64,000 bases of DNA from Paenibacillus polymyxa (GCF_018614975.1 NZ_JAGGNR010000021.1:1-64000), one strand, 5' to 3'. Shown: positions 17,711 to 25,905, counted from the first letter of the stretch. Made by a program: numbers and translations. Notes: generated by a model not told the origin, from the letters alone.

Positions 17711-18421
17711 TTACGCTCTTCGTAATCCCCGAGACCGTGACGATCGCGAAGTGCTTTCTTTGCGGAAAAAGAGAGTGAGTGCTCTGTTCGCACACCACAG
17801 TGCAAACAGAGCAAACAGCGTTCCCCAGAATAGCGCCGGAAGGAATGTCTGCTGAGCGAGATTCGCCGCATCCCCTGCCCGTGAAGGTTGGGTCCAAGAC
17901 ATCAGTCCAACGTATACGGCACTAACGACCGACTCTTCCAGCGTAAGAAAAGCCAGTATCAGATAATAGAACTTCACGATCTTGGCACCAAAAATCATAA
18001 TGACAACGTTAAGTACGATGAACCCAGTCAGCCATAACATGCCGAACTCCCCTCTTACATATAACAGGAGTGACACCAGAGCGACAGCTGTCATAATACC
18101 AAGTCCCCACATGTGCAGGCCTTTGCGGTATAAATAGAACAACAGCCAGGCGAACAGTGATGCACTGATATATCCCGCCAGAGAAACCAGGATCGATCTG
18201 CCTGGCGTCAGCATGGACGAATAGGTCACGCCGCTATGATCAGCGTATAATTCAATCCGCAGCACTTTACCGGACAAAACCAGTGTCATTAGTGCATGAC
18301 CGAATTCGTGAATCATCGTATCCAGGTTACGGAACAAGGACGAAAATGGGATGAATCGTGTAAGAAAGACGGAGCCTAGTAGAAAAAGTACTGTTTTGAC
18401 CCACTTATTCAATCGTGTCAT
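17711..18421 (-). CDS. M50-family (site-2-protease-like) membrane metallopeptidase
   Basis: A 236-residue polytopic membrane protein with the zinc-protease motif H38-E-F-G-H42 in the first part, followed by about five hydrophobic segments. This fits the M50B group of predicted intramembrane peptidases. The third zinc ligand is not obvious. The C-terminal tail is basic and serine-rich. The ATG at 18421 directly abuts AAAGGAGGT, closer than ideal; a TTG 12 bases later would have normal spacing. A long-hairpin repeat (18467-18670) lies just upstream of its start. Confidence 0.75.
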   Translation of the reverse strand: MTRLNKWVKTVLFLLGSVFLTRFIPFSSLFRNLDTMIHEFGHALMTLVLSGKVLRIELYADHSGVTYSSMLTPGRSILVSLAGYISASLFAWLLFYLYRKGLHMWGLGIMTAVALVSLLLYVRGEFGMLWLTGFIVLNVVIMIFGAKIVKFYYLILAFLTLEESVVSAVYVGLMSWTQPSRAGDAANLAQQTFLPALFWGTLFALFALWCANRALTLFFRKESTSRSSRSRGLRRA

Positions 18422-18466
18422 ACCTCCTTTACCTTAAAGTAAACAAGCCTATCCTTTATAGAGGTT

Positions 18467-18670
18467 GTTCAAAAAGTCCGCTTTTGATTACGAAGGATAC
18501 CTAATGGCATCATCAGCATCGAATATGGCATTCAGCCGAAATAAGCGGGAGGCTTACGAAGTATGTTTCCTTTGGAAACATTGTGGTTGCTCACGTAGTT
18601 TCCTACGCTCCGCTACTCCATTTCTAGCTTCATCCCATCTTCTCGGTACTGAAAACCGATCTTTTTGAAC
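18467..18670. repeat. Long-hairpin MITE-like repeat, copy A (family 1)
   Basis: A 204-base element bounded by inverted GTTCAAAAAG ends. The second copy is at 36959-37164 and is nearly identical. The two halves can be aligned as an imperfect inverted repeat whose apex ATGTTTCC-TTT-GGAAACAT (18563-18581) is almost exactly central, so the element can fold into one long hairpin. It starts 7 bases from the stop codon of the gene at 18677 and 46 bases from the start of the M50-like gene. Short open frames inside it follow the palindrome and are not credible genes. Confidence 0.85.
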
Positions 18671-18676
18671 ACGCAC

Positions 18677-19159
18677 TTATACTACGCTTTTTTCACTCGA
18701 TTCGTTTCGGCTTCCGAATTGTAAGGCGCAGTGCTCCATCCACCAGCAGAAGCTCCGATTGTGTCCAATGAAAAAAGAAGATAGATCATAGCGGCCCTTC
18801 TCGGCCTCTAGCGTAACGAGTAGTCGATTCCGCATCCGACGGAGCGCGAAGTGCACGAATTGATCCGCAACTTCACTTTGCACAAGAGTAACATACGCAT
18901 AAAGGGAATGATCGAAAGGTTCATCGAGCGGACTCACCCCTGCACATGAAAATTCCGTCTTTACCCCCGCCTTCTGAAGTATGGACAATGCCTTCACAAG
19001 CTCGGCATCAACTTCAACACCGTTCCAAATCTCCGTTTTCTTCGAGGATACCGTATGTTTGTCACGTTCCGTCCACTGCATCAGCTCCAGCTTGCGTCGT
19101 CTCCACAGATGGGCAGGCTGTTCACTTAACAGCACTTCATGTTCCTCATTTAAATTCAT
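18677..19159 (-). CDS. Conserved-looking protein of unknown function, 160 residues
   Basis: I do not recognise this family. It is a soluble, charged protein with no signal peptide or membrane helix. A basic N-terminus (LWRRRKLELMQWTERDKH) is followed by WNGVEVDAELVKALSILQKAG, then EFSCAGVSPLDEPFDHS and a C-terminal part rich in aromatic residues (SFCWWMEHC). Cysteines in FSCAG and CWWMEHC could bind metal or do chemistry. AGGAGG before the ATG at 19159 and normal codon use support translation. It sits between the family 1 repeat and the zinc-uptake operon but has no Zur box. Confidence 0.6.
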   Translation of the reverse strand: MNLNEEHEVLLSEQPAHLWRRRKLELMQWTERDKHTVSSKKTEIWNGVEVDAELVKALSILQKAGVKTEFSCAGVSPLDEPFDHSLYAYVTLVQSEVADQFVHFALRRMRNRLLVTLEAEKGRYDLSSFFIGHNRSFCWWMEHCALQFGSRNESSEKSVV

Positions 19160-19208
19160 CTAATGCGTCCTCCTGTATCCTTAATCCGGTCACCTTATTC
19201 AACAAAGA

Positions 19209-19232
19209 GAGAGCACATCACTGTGCTCTCTG
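19209..19232. terminator. Terminator of the zinc-uptake operon
   Basis: AGAGAGCACA (19209-19218) pairs perfectly with 19223-19232. A second small hairpin (GGAATG...CATTCC) follows toward 19324. The pair lies about 90 bases past the lipoprotein stop codon on the minus strand. Confidence 0.65.
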
Positions 19233-19323
19233 CTTTGCAAAAAGGCAAAGGAATGGCACTCCATTCCTCAGCATGTTGTATTATTGTACCTTTTTCGGTG
19301 TAAGGCATCAAATCGATCTTTTA

Positions 19324-20442
19324 TTATTCGTTCAGCGCCAGTTTCAGAGCCTCCAAATTTTGTCTCATCACGCTAATGTAGTCCATTCCCGCTGCAATTT
19401 CTTCCTTGGTGAGTCCCTCAATCGGATTCAATACAGCCGTTTTGGCCCCCACTTCACTTGCAATCGTCTCAGACACTTTGGATGAAACCAGTGTTTCAAA
19501 GAAAATCGTTTTCACCTGATGCTCTTTTGCAAAATCAATGACAGATGCCATCTGAGCTGCCGAAGGTTCCTGCTCAGGAGACAATCCTGCGATGGGCACC
19601 TGCTGCAATCCGTATTCCTGGGCAAGGTAACCAAATGCAGCGTGCTGTGTGATGAAATCCTTGCGTTTGCTATCCTTCACTGCCGCCTTGAAGTCCCGAT
19701 CCAGTGACTCCAGTTGAACAATGTAAGCATCTGCATTCTGCTTGAACTGTTCAGCATGTTCTGGAGCAGCCTGGGTTAATCCCGCTTCAATATTGCGCAC
19801 TTCCTTTACAGCCAATGCAGGTGACAGCCATACATGGGGATCGAGTCCACCGTGATCGTGATCATGTCCTGCTTCTGCCTCGGCGTCATGATCATGGTCG
19901 TGTTCTTCAGTAGTCGCTTCATCCGTATGATCGTGATCATGTGCTTCCCCAGCGGATTCATCGGCATGGTCGTGCGTATCCGTTCCATCGGAATCTTCAT
20001 GACCATGGTTATGCTCATCTTCTCCACCTTCAAGCAGGTCGATGCCATTGCTTGCTTCCACCTGAATGAGCGAAGCGTTGCTCAGACTTCCGGTGACTTG
20101 ATCCATCCAAGACTCCATACCTGCCCCGTTATATACCAAGACATCCGCTTTCTCAATGCTGGCAATGTCCTGTGGTGTAGGTTCCCAATCATGCGGTTCC
20201 ATACCCGCAGGAACGAGTGTATGGACATCGGCCAGATCACCTGCCACATTTTTGGTGAACTCGTACATCGGGTAGAAGCTGACCTGCACGTTTAATTTTG
20301 CTGCTTCACTCTCTGTGGAGACCGGATTAGCGGCACCCGCAGAACTTGTATTTGCATCAGAAGCGGATTTTTGTCCGCAGCCTGCAACGATAAGTGTAAG
20401 ACTGAACAATAATCCGAGCGTAGCTTTTTTACTGAATTTCAT
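19324..20442 (-). CDS. znuA: Zinc ABC transporter substrate-binding lipoprotein
   Basis: A 372-residue lipoprotein. A signal peptide ends in the lipobox VAGC with Cys22. The fold is the cluster A-I metal-binding type, with the first zinc histidine in PAGMEPHDWEPT, then a long His/Asp/Glu-rich loop (about residues 130-200 with repeated HDHDH), then LDPHVWLSPALA and ITQHAAFGYLAQEYGL. It captures zinc at the outer membrane face and hands it to the ABC permease. The His-rich loop, common in ZnuA/AdcA, may gather zinc. The ATG at 20442 follows AGGAGG and overlaps the permease gene by 14 bases. It is third in the Zur-boxed operon. Confidence 0.93.
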   Translation of the reverse strand: MKFSKKATLGLLFSLTLIVAGCGQKSASDANTSSAGAANPVSTESEAAKLNVQVSFYPMYEFTKNVAGDLADVHTLVPAGMEPHDWEPTPQDIASIEKADVLVYNGAGMESWMDQVTGSLSNASLIQVEASNGIDLLEGGEDEHNHGHEDSDGTDTHDHADESAGEAHDHDHTDEATTEEHDHDHDAEAEAGHDHDHGGLDPHVWLSPALAVKEVRNIEAGLTQAAPEHAEQFKQNADAYIVQLESLDRDFKAAVKDSKRKDFITQHAAFGYLAQEYGLQQVPIAGLSPEQEPSAAQMASVIDFAKEHQVKTIFFETLVSSKVSETIASEVGAKTAVLNPIEGLTKEEIAAGMDYISVMRQNLEALKLALNE

Positions 20443-21322
20443 GTGATGTATTCCTCCTAGAATGGTTGACCAGAATGACGTGTTGTGATTTCGTTTCTTT
20501 GCGGTGACGCTTGCGGTTATATCGTGCAATCAGCTTTTGTGCTGATATTCCAGTCAATAGGATGACCAACAGGATGAGTGCAATTGTTCCTCCCGGTGGT
20601 GTATTTAGATGATAAGATGTTGTGAGTCCGCTAAAAATACCGATTAACCCCGTGATTACCGCGACAATGATCGCTGCTGTAAAACTGCGAGACACTCGAA
20701 GTGCCAATGCAGCAGGCAGTACAATGAGAGCAGACACCAGCAATACACCGACAATCGGCATGGCTGAAGCTACAGTCATTCCTGTCAGAATGGCAAATGC
20801 AAACGATAAACCTCTCACTTGAACGCCTCCAATGGAAGCAGTCTCTTCATCAAACGTAAAGCTATAGAGCGGTCTTCGGAGTAAGATGAAAAAAAGCAAA
20901 CCCGTGACACATACACCTGCCATCATCCACAACTGCATATCGCTAACCGCGACAATTGATCCAAATAAGTATGAGCTGAATGTTTTGGACAGATTCGTTT
21001 TCAGACTCATCAATACCACCGCAAGGGCCAACCCCGAGGTCATGATAATCGCCACAGGTACCTCGCTGTAGGTTCGGTAACTTCGCCGCAATTGTTCAAC
21101 CAGTAATGCACCGATAATGGCAATGGCGAATCCGCAGATGACCGGGTTAAGATTCATGACCGAACCGAGCGCCACCCCTGCTAGTGAGACATGAGATAAC
21201 GTGTCTGCCATAAGGACCTGCCGCCTGAGCATCAGATAAACCCCGAGAATTGGAGCGATGACTCCAATCAGTCCCCCTGCCCAGAAGGCACGTTGCATGA
21301 ATTCGTACTCAAACACTGCCAT
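20429..21322 (-). CDS. znuB: Zinc ABC transporter permease
   Basis: A 297-residue inner-membrane protein with about eight or nine hydrophobic segments. The N-terminus FMQRAFWAGGLIGVIAPILGVYLMLRRQVLMADTLSHVSLAGVALG is characteristic of ZnuB/AdcB family permeases. It transports zinc with the ATPase encoded upstream. Its start overlaps the ATPase gene by 55 bases. The ribosome site (GTGAGGT) is unusually close to the ATG at 21322, so translational coupling is likely; the N-terminus supports this start. Confidence 0.92.
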   Translation of the reverse strand: MAVFEYEFMQRAFWAGGLIGVIAPILGVYLMLRRQVLMADTLSHVSLAGVALGSVMNLNPVICGFAIAIIGALLVEQLRRSYRTYSEVPVAIIMTSGLALAVVLMSLKTNLSKTFSSYLFGSIVAVSDMQLWMMAGVCVTGLLFFILLRRPLYSFTFDEETASIGGVQVRGLSFAFAILTGMTVASAMPIVGVLLVSALIVLPAALALRVSRSFTAAIIVAVITGLIGIFSGLTTSYHLNTPPGGTIALILLVILLTGISAQKLIARYNRKRHRKETKSQHVILVNHSRRNTSHEIQ

Positions 21323-21975
21323 ACCTCACTTTCTTGCCGCTCCAGAGTAATCGTTCGGTCCAATCGATCTCCCATTTCTTCCAGCCCGTGAGTAACCATA
21401 ATAATTGTTATCCCATGAACATCAGCATAGTGGCGCATCAGATTGTAGAATCCTTCACGACTGTGGCGGTCCATTCCTGTTGTGGGCTCATCCAGCACCA
21501 GAACCTGTGGTTGCCCAGCCATGGCTCTTGCTATACAGATCCGCTGCTTCTGTCCACCAGACAGCTCACCGACACGTGTATTCCGATATTCCCACATGCC
21601 CACCTCACGCAGACTGCGTTCAACGATGGCATCCTGCTCCGATGTAAATCTGCGAAAGAGTCCCAGTCTGCTATAACATCCCGATCGGACCAGTTCGTTC
21701 ACCGTGCTAGGGAATCCACTATTAAACGATGCCACCTGCTGGGGCACATAACCGATATTGGAGTTGTTCCCACGTTTCAACTGCGGATTCATATGTATCG
21801 TGCCGCTCCAGGGCTTCAATAGCCCCAGCAGCAGCTTTAACAGGGTCGTCTTGGCAGAACCATTGGGACCTGTGATGCCTATGAACTCTCCCACATGGAT
21901 ATCCAGCGACAGTTGATCAATGACAGGCTCTTTGCCATATCCAAATACAACATCACGCATGGAGGATAGTATCAT
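21268..21975 (-). CDS. znuC: Zinc ABC transporter ATP-binding protein
   Basis: A 235-residue ABC ATPase with Walker A GPNGSAKTT (residues 36-44), signature LSGGQKQR, Walker B VLVLDEPTTG and the H-loop MVTHG. The variant alanine in Walker A is common in zinc and manganese transporters. It is the first gene of the operon znuC-znuB-znuA, and a Zur box lies 15-29 bases upstream of its ATG. The C-terminal 20 residues are lengthened by overlap with the permease gene. Confidence 0.93.
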   Translation of the reverse strand: MILSSMRDVVFGYGKEPVIDQLSLDIHVGEFIGITGPNGSAKTTLLKLLLGLLKPWSGTIHMNPQLKRGNNSNIGYVPQQVASFNSGFPSTVNELVRSGCYSRLGLFRRFTSEQDAIVERSLREVGMWEYRNTRVGELSGGQKQRICIARAMAGQPQVLVLDEPTTGMDRHSREGFYNLMRHYADVHGITIIMVTHGLEEMGDRLDRTITLERQESEVWQCLSTNSCNVPSGQGD

Positions 21976-21989
21976 GCCACTCCCTCTTT

Positions 21990-22004
21990 TCGTAAATATT
22001 ACGA
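21990..22004. promoter_or_regulatory. Zur box upstream of the zinc importer operon
   Basis: TCGTAAATATTACGA matches the B. subtilis Zur consensus TCGTAATNATTACGA at all but one position of the symmetric half-sites. It lies immediately upstream of znuC. Under zinc repletion Zur is expected to bind here and repress the importer. Confidence 0.88.
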
Positions 22005-22024
22005 TTTAAAATGAACAAAAAAGT

Positions 22025-22174
22025 TTAGCGTGTTTCCCGGTGGATCGTCATTTTCTTCAAACGTGGGGAGTACTTCTTCATCTCAAGTCTCTCTGGATGG
22101 TTACGTTTGTTCTTGGTTGTTGTGTAGTTGCGGTCCCCGCACTCGGTACAGGCTAAAGTTACAATGACTCTCAT
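22025..22174 (-). CDS. rpmG: 50S ribosomal protein L33 (paralogue lacking the second CxxC)
   Basis: A 49-residue protein beginning MRVIVTLACTECGDRNY and ending KKMTIHRETR, an L33. It has one CxxC pair (CTEC), but where zinc-binding L33 has a second pair it reads KKYSPRLKK, so it cannot form the usual four-cysteine site. AGGAGG precedes the ATG at 22174, and a Zur box lies 24-38 bases upstream. It is therefore the copy expected to be made when zinc is scarce, sparing zinc in ribosomes as known for B. subtilis. It sits between the zinc importer and the COG0523 gene. Confidence 0.92.
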   Translation of the reverse strand: MRVIVTLACTECGDRNYTTTKNKRNHPERLEMKKYSPRLKKMTIHRETR

Positions 22175-22197
22175 GGTTGTTACCTCCTCTTATTTAA

Positions 22198-22212
22198 TCG
22201 TAATAATTACTA
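22198..22212. promoter_or_regulatory. Zur box upstream of rpmG
   Basis: TCGTAATAATTACTA fits the Zur consensus with one mismatch in the last two bases. It lies 24 bases before the rpmG start codon. Confidence 0.87.
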
Positions 22213-22244
22213 TTTAATGATAGTAGCCTATGCTTTTTATTTTG

Positions 22245-23444
22245 TCAACTCCATGCCGGAAAAGGATCTTTCAGTTCACGCCAGTTCATCCGCATCTCAT
22301 CCTCTGTAAGAAGAGTCTCATCCAACGTACGTTCAATCTCCGCTCGCTCCATATCGATTCCGATAAATACTAATTTTGTCACGCGGTCACCCCACTCATC
22401 ATCCCAATCCGGTATGCTTGGCAATGTATCTCCAAAGTGAAGTTGCCTTTCCTCCTCACTCATCGCACCTACCCATATTCCTGCTGGCGCAAGCTGCTTT
22501 GATGTACCGGCATGACTGAAAGAGATCGCCATGTGGTTCCTTGTCGCCAGCCACATCAGACCTTTGGATCGCACGATGCTATCTGGATATTTCGCAATCC
22601 AACGCAGCAACCGTTCCGGGTGGAATGGACGTTTACGATGATAGACAAATGAATGAATTCCATATTCTTCAGTCTCCGGGGTATGTTCTTCTTTCATCAA
22701 TTCGCGGATCCAACCCGCGGACTGGCTAGCTTTTTCAAAATCAAAACGTCCCGTGTTCAAAATCTCTCTCGGATCAATCTGCCCGTGTGTTGTGCGAATG
22801 AGCTTGGCTTCCGGCTGCATGGCGTGTAACGCTTTCTCAAGCTTCGTCAGTTCTTCCTCCGAGACCAGATCACATTTGTTCAAAATCAGCACATCACAGA
22901 ATTCCACCTGATCCGTCAGCAGATGAACGATTCCGCGAACATCGTCCTCCCCGGCTTCCTGTCCACGATCCTTCAGTGTTTCTTTGGAGTAAAAATCACG
23001 CCAGAACTGGGCAGCATCGACAACTGTAACCATCGTGTCGAGACGAGTGAATTTCGTCAAATCAATGCCCAGTTCCTCATCAATATACGTAAACGTCTGC
23101 GCAACAGGTACCGGTTCACCGATACCAGTGGATTCAATTAATATGTAGTCAAAAGAACCATCCAGCGCCAGTCGCTCGACTTCTTTCAGCAGATCCTCCC
23201 GCAAGGTGCAGCAGATGCAACCATTAGACATCTCTACCAGCTTCTCATCAATGCGTGATAAGCCTCCACCATCTCGTATTAAACCTGCATCGATGTTAAC
23301 TTCACTGAGATCATTGACGATGACAGCAACCCGCATCCCCTCGCGGTTATGAAGCACATGATTGAGCAGTGTCGTTTTGCCTGCACCCAAATATCCACTC
23401 AGTACGGTTACTGGAACTCGATGTTGAACCTGTTGATCTGACAT
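22245..23444 (-). CDS. COG0523 GTPase, YciC/ZagA-like zinc chaperone
   Basis: A 399-residue G3E GTPase. It has Walker A GYLGAGKTT at residues 17-25, the CICC metal motif (C76-I-C78-C79), a Walker B-like IESTGIGEP, and the guanine motif NKCD, followed by a C-terminal CobW_C domain ending in a long acidic tail. Proteins of this family deliver zinc to client enzymes under zinc limitation. The ATG at 23444 follows GAGGAAG; the frame is open to 23528, but that part lacks family features. A Zur box is 88-102 bases upstream. Confidence 0.93.
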   Translation of the reverse strand: MSDQQVQHRVPVTVLSGYLGAGKTTLLNHVLHNREGMRVAVIVNDLSEVNIDAGLIRDGGGLSRIDEKLVEMSNGCICCTLREDLLKEVERLALDGSFDYILIESTGIGEPVPVAQTFTYIDEELGIDLTKFTRLDTMVTVVDAAQFWRDFYSKETLKDRGQEAGEDDVRGIVHLLTDQVEFCDVLILNKCDLVSEEELTKLEKALHAMQPEAKLIRTTHGQIDPREILNTGRFDFEKASQSAGWIRELMKEEHTPETEEYGIHSFVYHRKRPFHPERLLRWIAKYPDSIVRSKGLMWLATRNHMAISFSHAGTSKQLAPAGIWVGAMSEEERQLHFGDTLPSIPDWDDEWGDRVTKLVFIGIDMERAEIERTLDETLLTEDEMRMNWRELKDPFPAWS

Positions 23445-23531
23445 TTCTGCTTCCTCCACTCTGTTAAAGTTGTAATGACTAATCTTCTTTCTGATCCTAT
23501 GAGGGATAAAAAAATAGATCCCTTTCATTAA

Positions 23532-23546
23532 TCGTAATTATTACTA
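23532..23546. promoter_or_regulatory. Zur box upstream of the COG0523 gene
   Basis: TCGTAATTATTACTA is a near-perfect Zur box in the divergent region between the COG0523 gene (minus) and the DUF318 permease (plus). A weaker TCGTAA half-site with a partial inverted partner lies at 23624-23638, nearer the permease, so Zur might act on both directions. Confidence 0.87.
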
Positions 23547-23717
23547 TTAATAACGATCAATCCGAACTATACCGCAGTTTTCTTTGGGTTGTCAACTCTA
23601 ATATGAAGAAGAATCTTTATTAATCGTAAAAATGTTGATTAGAACAGTTGAATGATGTATGTTGCTGCACGTACAAGCATATAGTTTAGCAAAGTCCTAG
23701 TTGTGGAGGTCTGTTTC

Positions 23718-24752
23718 ATGAAAATGGCAGCCAATCTGAAGCTCCTGTCACTCCTGATCCCTTGTGCATTTCTTGTTCCCGTGTTAATCACGATGGCTCC
23801 CGACCTGAAAGAAGCATGGAACAGCGAAGCTTTGCAAAATATGAAAACTGTATTCATAGGCATTTTCCTTGAAGCAGCACCTTTTCTGCTCATGGGGGTG
23901 CTATTGTCTTCACTCATGCAGTGGTTCGTATCCGAAGAAATGGTCCGCAGACTCACACCCAAGAATCCAATCGGTGGTGTGCTGGTCGCAGGGCTACTGG
24001 GTATTATTTTTCCCATCTGTGAATGTGGCATGATCCCGGTAGTGCGGCGGTTGATGCATAAAGGCATGCCTGCCTATATCGCAGTGACGTTCATCTTGAG
24101 TGGTCCCGTAGTCAATCCCATCGTATTTACCGCAACCTTGCTTGCCTTTCCATCCCATCCTGAGATTACCATCGCCCGCATGGGACTGGCTTTTGCCGTA
24201 GCTGCTTCCATAGGAGGGCTTGTGTATGTCTTTGTTAAACGTAATCCCCTACGCATACCGAAAGTAGCAGTGACAGAGGTCAAGACACATCCCGGGTTTA
24301 AAATGGCGCAACCTCACGCGCACGCAAATGCACATGATCATAACCATGTAAAAAACTGGCGCAGTTTCTTCATTCACGCTGGAGATGAATTCGTCGATAT
24401 GAGCAAATATCTGGTGATCGGTGCCCTGATTACAGCCTGCATCCAGACTTTTATCAGCCGTAGCGATCTGATCTCACTTGGCAATGGTCCTGTCGCCTCT
24501 TATGTGTTCATGATGGGATTTGCTTATGTGCTGTCCCTCTGCTCCACTTCTGATGCTTTTGTGGCTTCTGCGTTCTCACATACGTTTGCACTGGGGCCGC
24601 TGGTATCCTTCCTTGTGCTTGGTCCAATGCTGGATTTCAAAAGCACTCTGATGCTGCTCTCCACCTTCCGTACCCGGTTTGTTATTGGTCTAAGTCTAGC
24701 GATAATCATACTCGTCTTCGCCGGCTCGTGGTTGATTAATCTGCTGGTATAA
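23718..24752 (+). CDS. DUF318 permease (YraQ/YcgR family)
   Basis: A 344-residue polytopic membrane protein with two four-helix bundles joined by a His-rich hydrophilic loop (HAHANAHDHNH, about residues 200-212). The first bundle carries FPICECGMIPV with a CxC pair, the second SLCSTSDAFVA, the two signature motifs of the DUF318 family. It is paired with the TIGR03943 gene downstream, as YcgR with YcgQ in B. subtilis. From its place among zinc genes I infer a metal-related transport role; the substrate is not established. GGAGGT precedes the ATG at 23718. Confidence 0.85.
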   Translation: MKMAANLKLLSLLIPCAFLVPVLITMAPDLKEAWNSEALQNMKTVFIGIFLEAAPFLLMGVLLSSLMQWFVSEEMVRRLTPKNPIGGVLVAGLLGIIFPICECGMIPVVRRLMHKGMPAYIAVTFILSGPVVNPIVFTATLLAFPSHPEITIARMGLAFAVAASIGGLVYVFVKRNPLRIPKVAVTEVKTHPGFKMAQPHAHANAHDHNHVKNWRSFFIHAGDEFVDMSKYLVIGALITACIQTFISRSDLISLGNGPVASYVFMMGFAYVLSLCSTSDAFVASAFSHTFALGPLVSFLVLGPMLDFKSTLMLLSTFRTRFVIGLSLAIIILVFAGSWLINLLV

Positions 24753-24834
24753 CGGCTGAACAAAATGCTTCATGACCTGAATGGTTAATCACATGAATTA
24801 TCATACTGACTATTAATAGAGACGAGGTGATGAT

Positions 24835-25818
24835 ATGAACCACACTGACTATACGATGACCAAACCTCCAGTTCCAAGATCACACGTCATTCAATGGCAT
24901 AACCTGATCCGTGCGGTCTGGATCGGCGGGGTGGCAGTGTACATTATTCAGTTGAATTCAAGTGATTCGCTTCATTATTATTTGGCTCCTACCATGCAAA
25001 AACTGCTATTATGCTGTCCTGTTCCCTTATTGTTTATTGCCGTTATCATGGCATGGCACGGACTGTTCGGCAGAAACGAGGTTCATTGCGACTGTGAACA
25101 TCCACCACCCTCGAGGTTCCTTCGTAGCTTAATGGTATATGGTCTGATTGCTATCCCCTTGTTGCTGGGGTTTCTGTTACCTGATCGGGCTCTCGGCAGT
25201 TCCATGGCCAGTCAGAAAGGCATGTCTCTCACCTATGCCCCTCCCGAGATTCGTCGAAAAGAGCCTTTACCTGATCCAGCAACGCAATTGAATGTACAAG
25301 ATCTCACACAAAAACCAACGACCGTTCAGGCTGCTTCGGCTACCAAAGTACAATTCATTCCCCCAGACGAGTATAGCCGCGAATTCGCTGAACTGGCGGA
25401 GAAGTTGTATGCAGAACAGGTCATTCGAGTCTATCCTGAGATTTTCTCTGAAACCCTCGGCACGATCGATATGTTCCAGCGACAATTTGCAGGCAAAGAT
25501 ATCTCCTTAACCGGGTTCGTTTATCGGGACAAAAGCATGGATCATGAATCACATTTTGCACTGGGACGATTTCTCGTCATGTGTTGCCCCGCTGATGCGG
25601 CTCCCTTCGGGGTGATGATTCACATCCCAGAAGCGGATAGCTTCCCTACAGATAGTTGGGTGCAAATCGATGGCAACATCGGCTCTGCACAGGTGAAGGG
25701 TAAGGATATAATTGAGATTCGGGCAATAAAGGTGACACCTGTATCCGAACCATCCACGCCTTACATTTATACCAACGCGGATTCGGTGATGGCGTATGAA
25801 AAGCTTAGTAACAATTAA
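24835..25818 (+). CDS. TIGR03943-family protein (YcgQ-like permease partner)
   Basis: A 327-residue membrane protein. Its N-terminal half has about four hydrophobic segments and a HCDCEH metal-like motif near residue 84. The C-terminal half is a soluble OB-like domain with ISLTGFVYRD, RFLVMCCPADAAPFGVMI and WVQIDGNIG, diagnostic of TIGR03943/YcgQ. Genes of this family nearly always follow a DUF318 permease, as here (82-base gap). Function is inferred only from this pairing and the zinc context. A strong terminator at 25867-25899 follows. Confidence 0.85.
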   Translation: MNHTDYTMTKPPVPRSHVIQWHNLIRAVWIGGVAVYIIQLNSSDSLHYYLAPTMQKLLLCCPVPLLFIAVIMAWHGLFGRNEVHCDCEHPPPSRFLRSLMVYGLIAIPLLLGFLLPDRALGSSMASQKGMSLTYAPPEIRRKEPLPDPATQLNVQDLTQKPTTVQAASATKVQFIPPDEYSREFAELAEKLYAEQVIRVYPEIFSETLGTIDMFQRQFAGKDISLTGFVYRDKSMDHESHFALGRFLVMCCPADAAPFGVMIHIPEADSFPTDSWVQIDGNIGSAQVKGKDIIEIRAIKVTPVSEPSTPYIYTNADSVMAYEKLSNN

Positions 25819-25866
25819 GAAGAGACCGATGAATTATAAAAAACCTAATAGAAAATGATGAATACA

Positions 25867-25899
25867 AAAAACACACTATAGAATTCATAGTGTGTTTTT
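25867..25899. terminator. Bidirectional terminator
   Basis: A perfect 13-base stem (AAAAACACACTAT at 25867-25879, complement at 25887-25899) lies between the converging TIGR03943 gene and the secreted-protein gene. Its own A and T ends serve as U-tracts in both directions. Confidence 0.9.
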
Positions 25900-25905
25900 A
25901 AGTCT

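Noticed and set aside
18465..18668. Short open frame inside the family 1 repeat (also at 36996-37190)
   Set aside because: The frame follows the palindrome and differs in its ends between the two copies. No ribosome site is present.
24803..24817. Possible Zur box before the TIGR03943 gene
   Set aside because: TCATACTGACTATTA has too many mismatches with TCGTAATNATTACGA.
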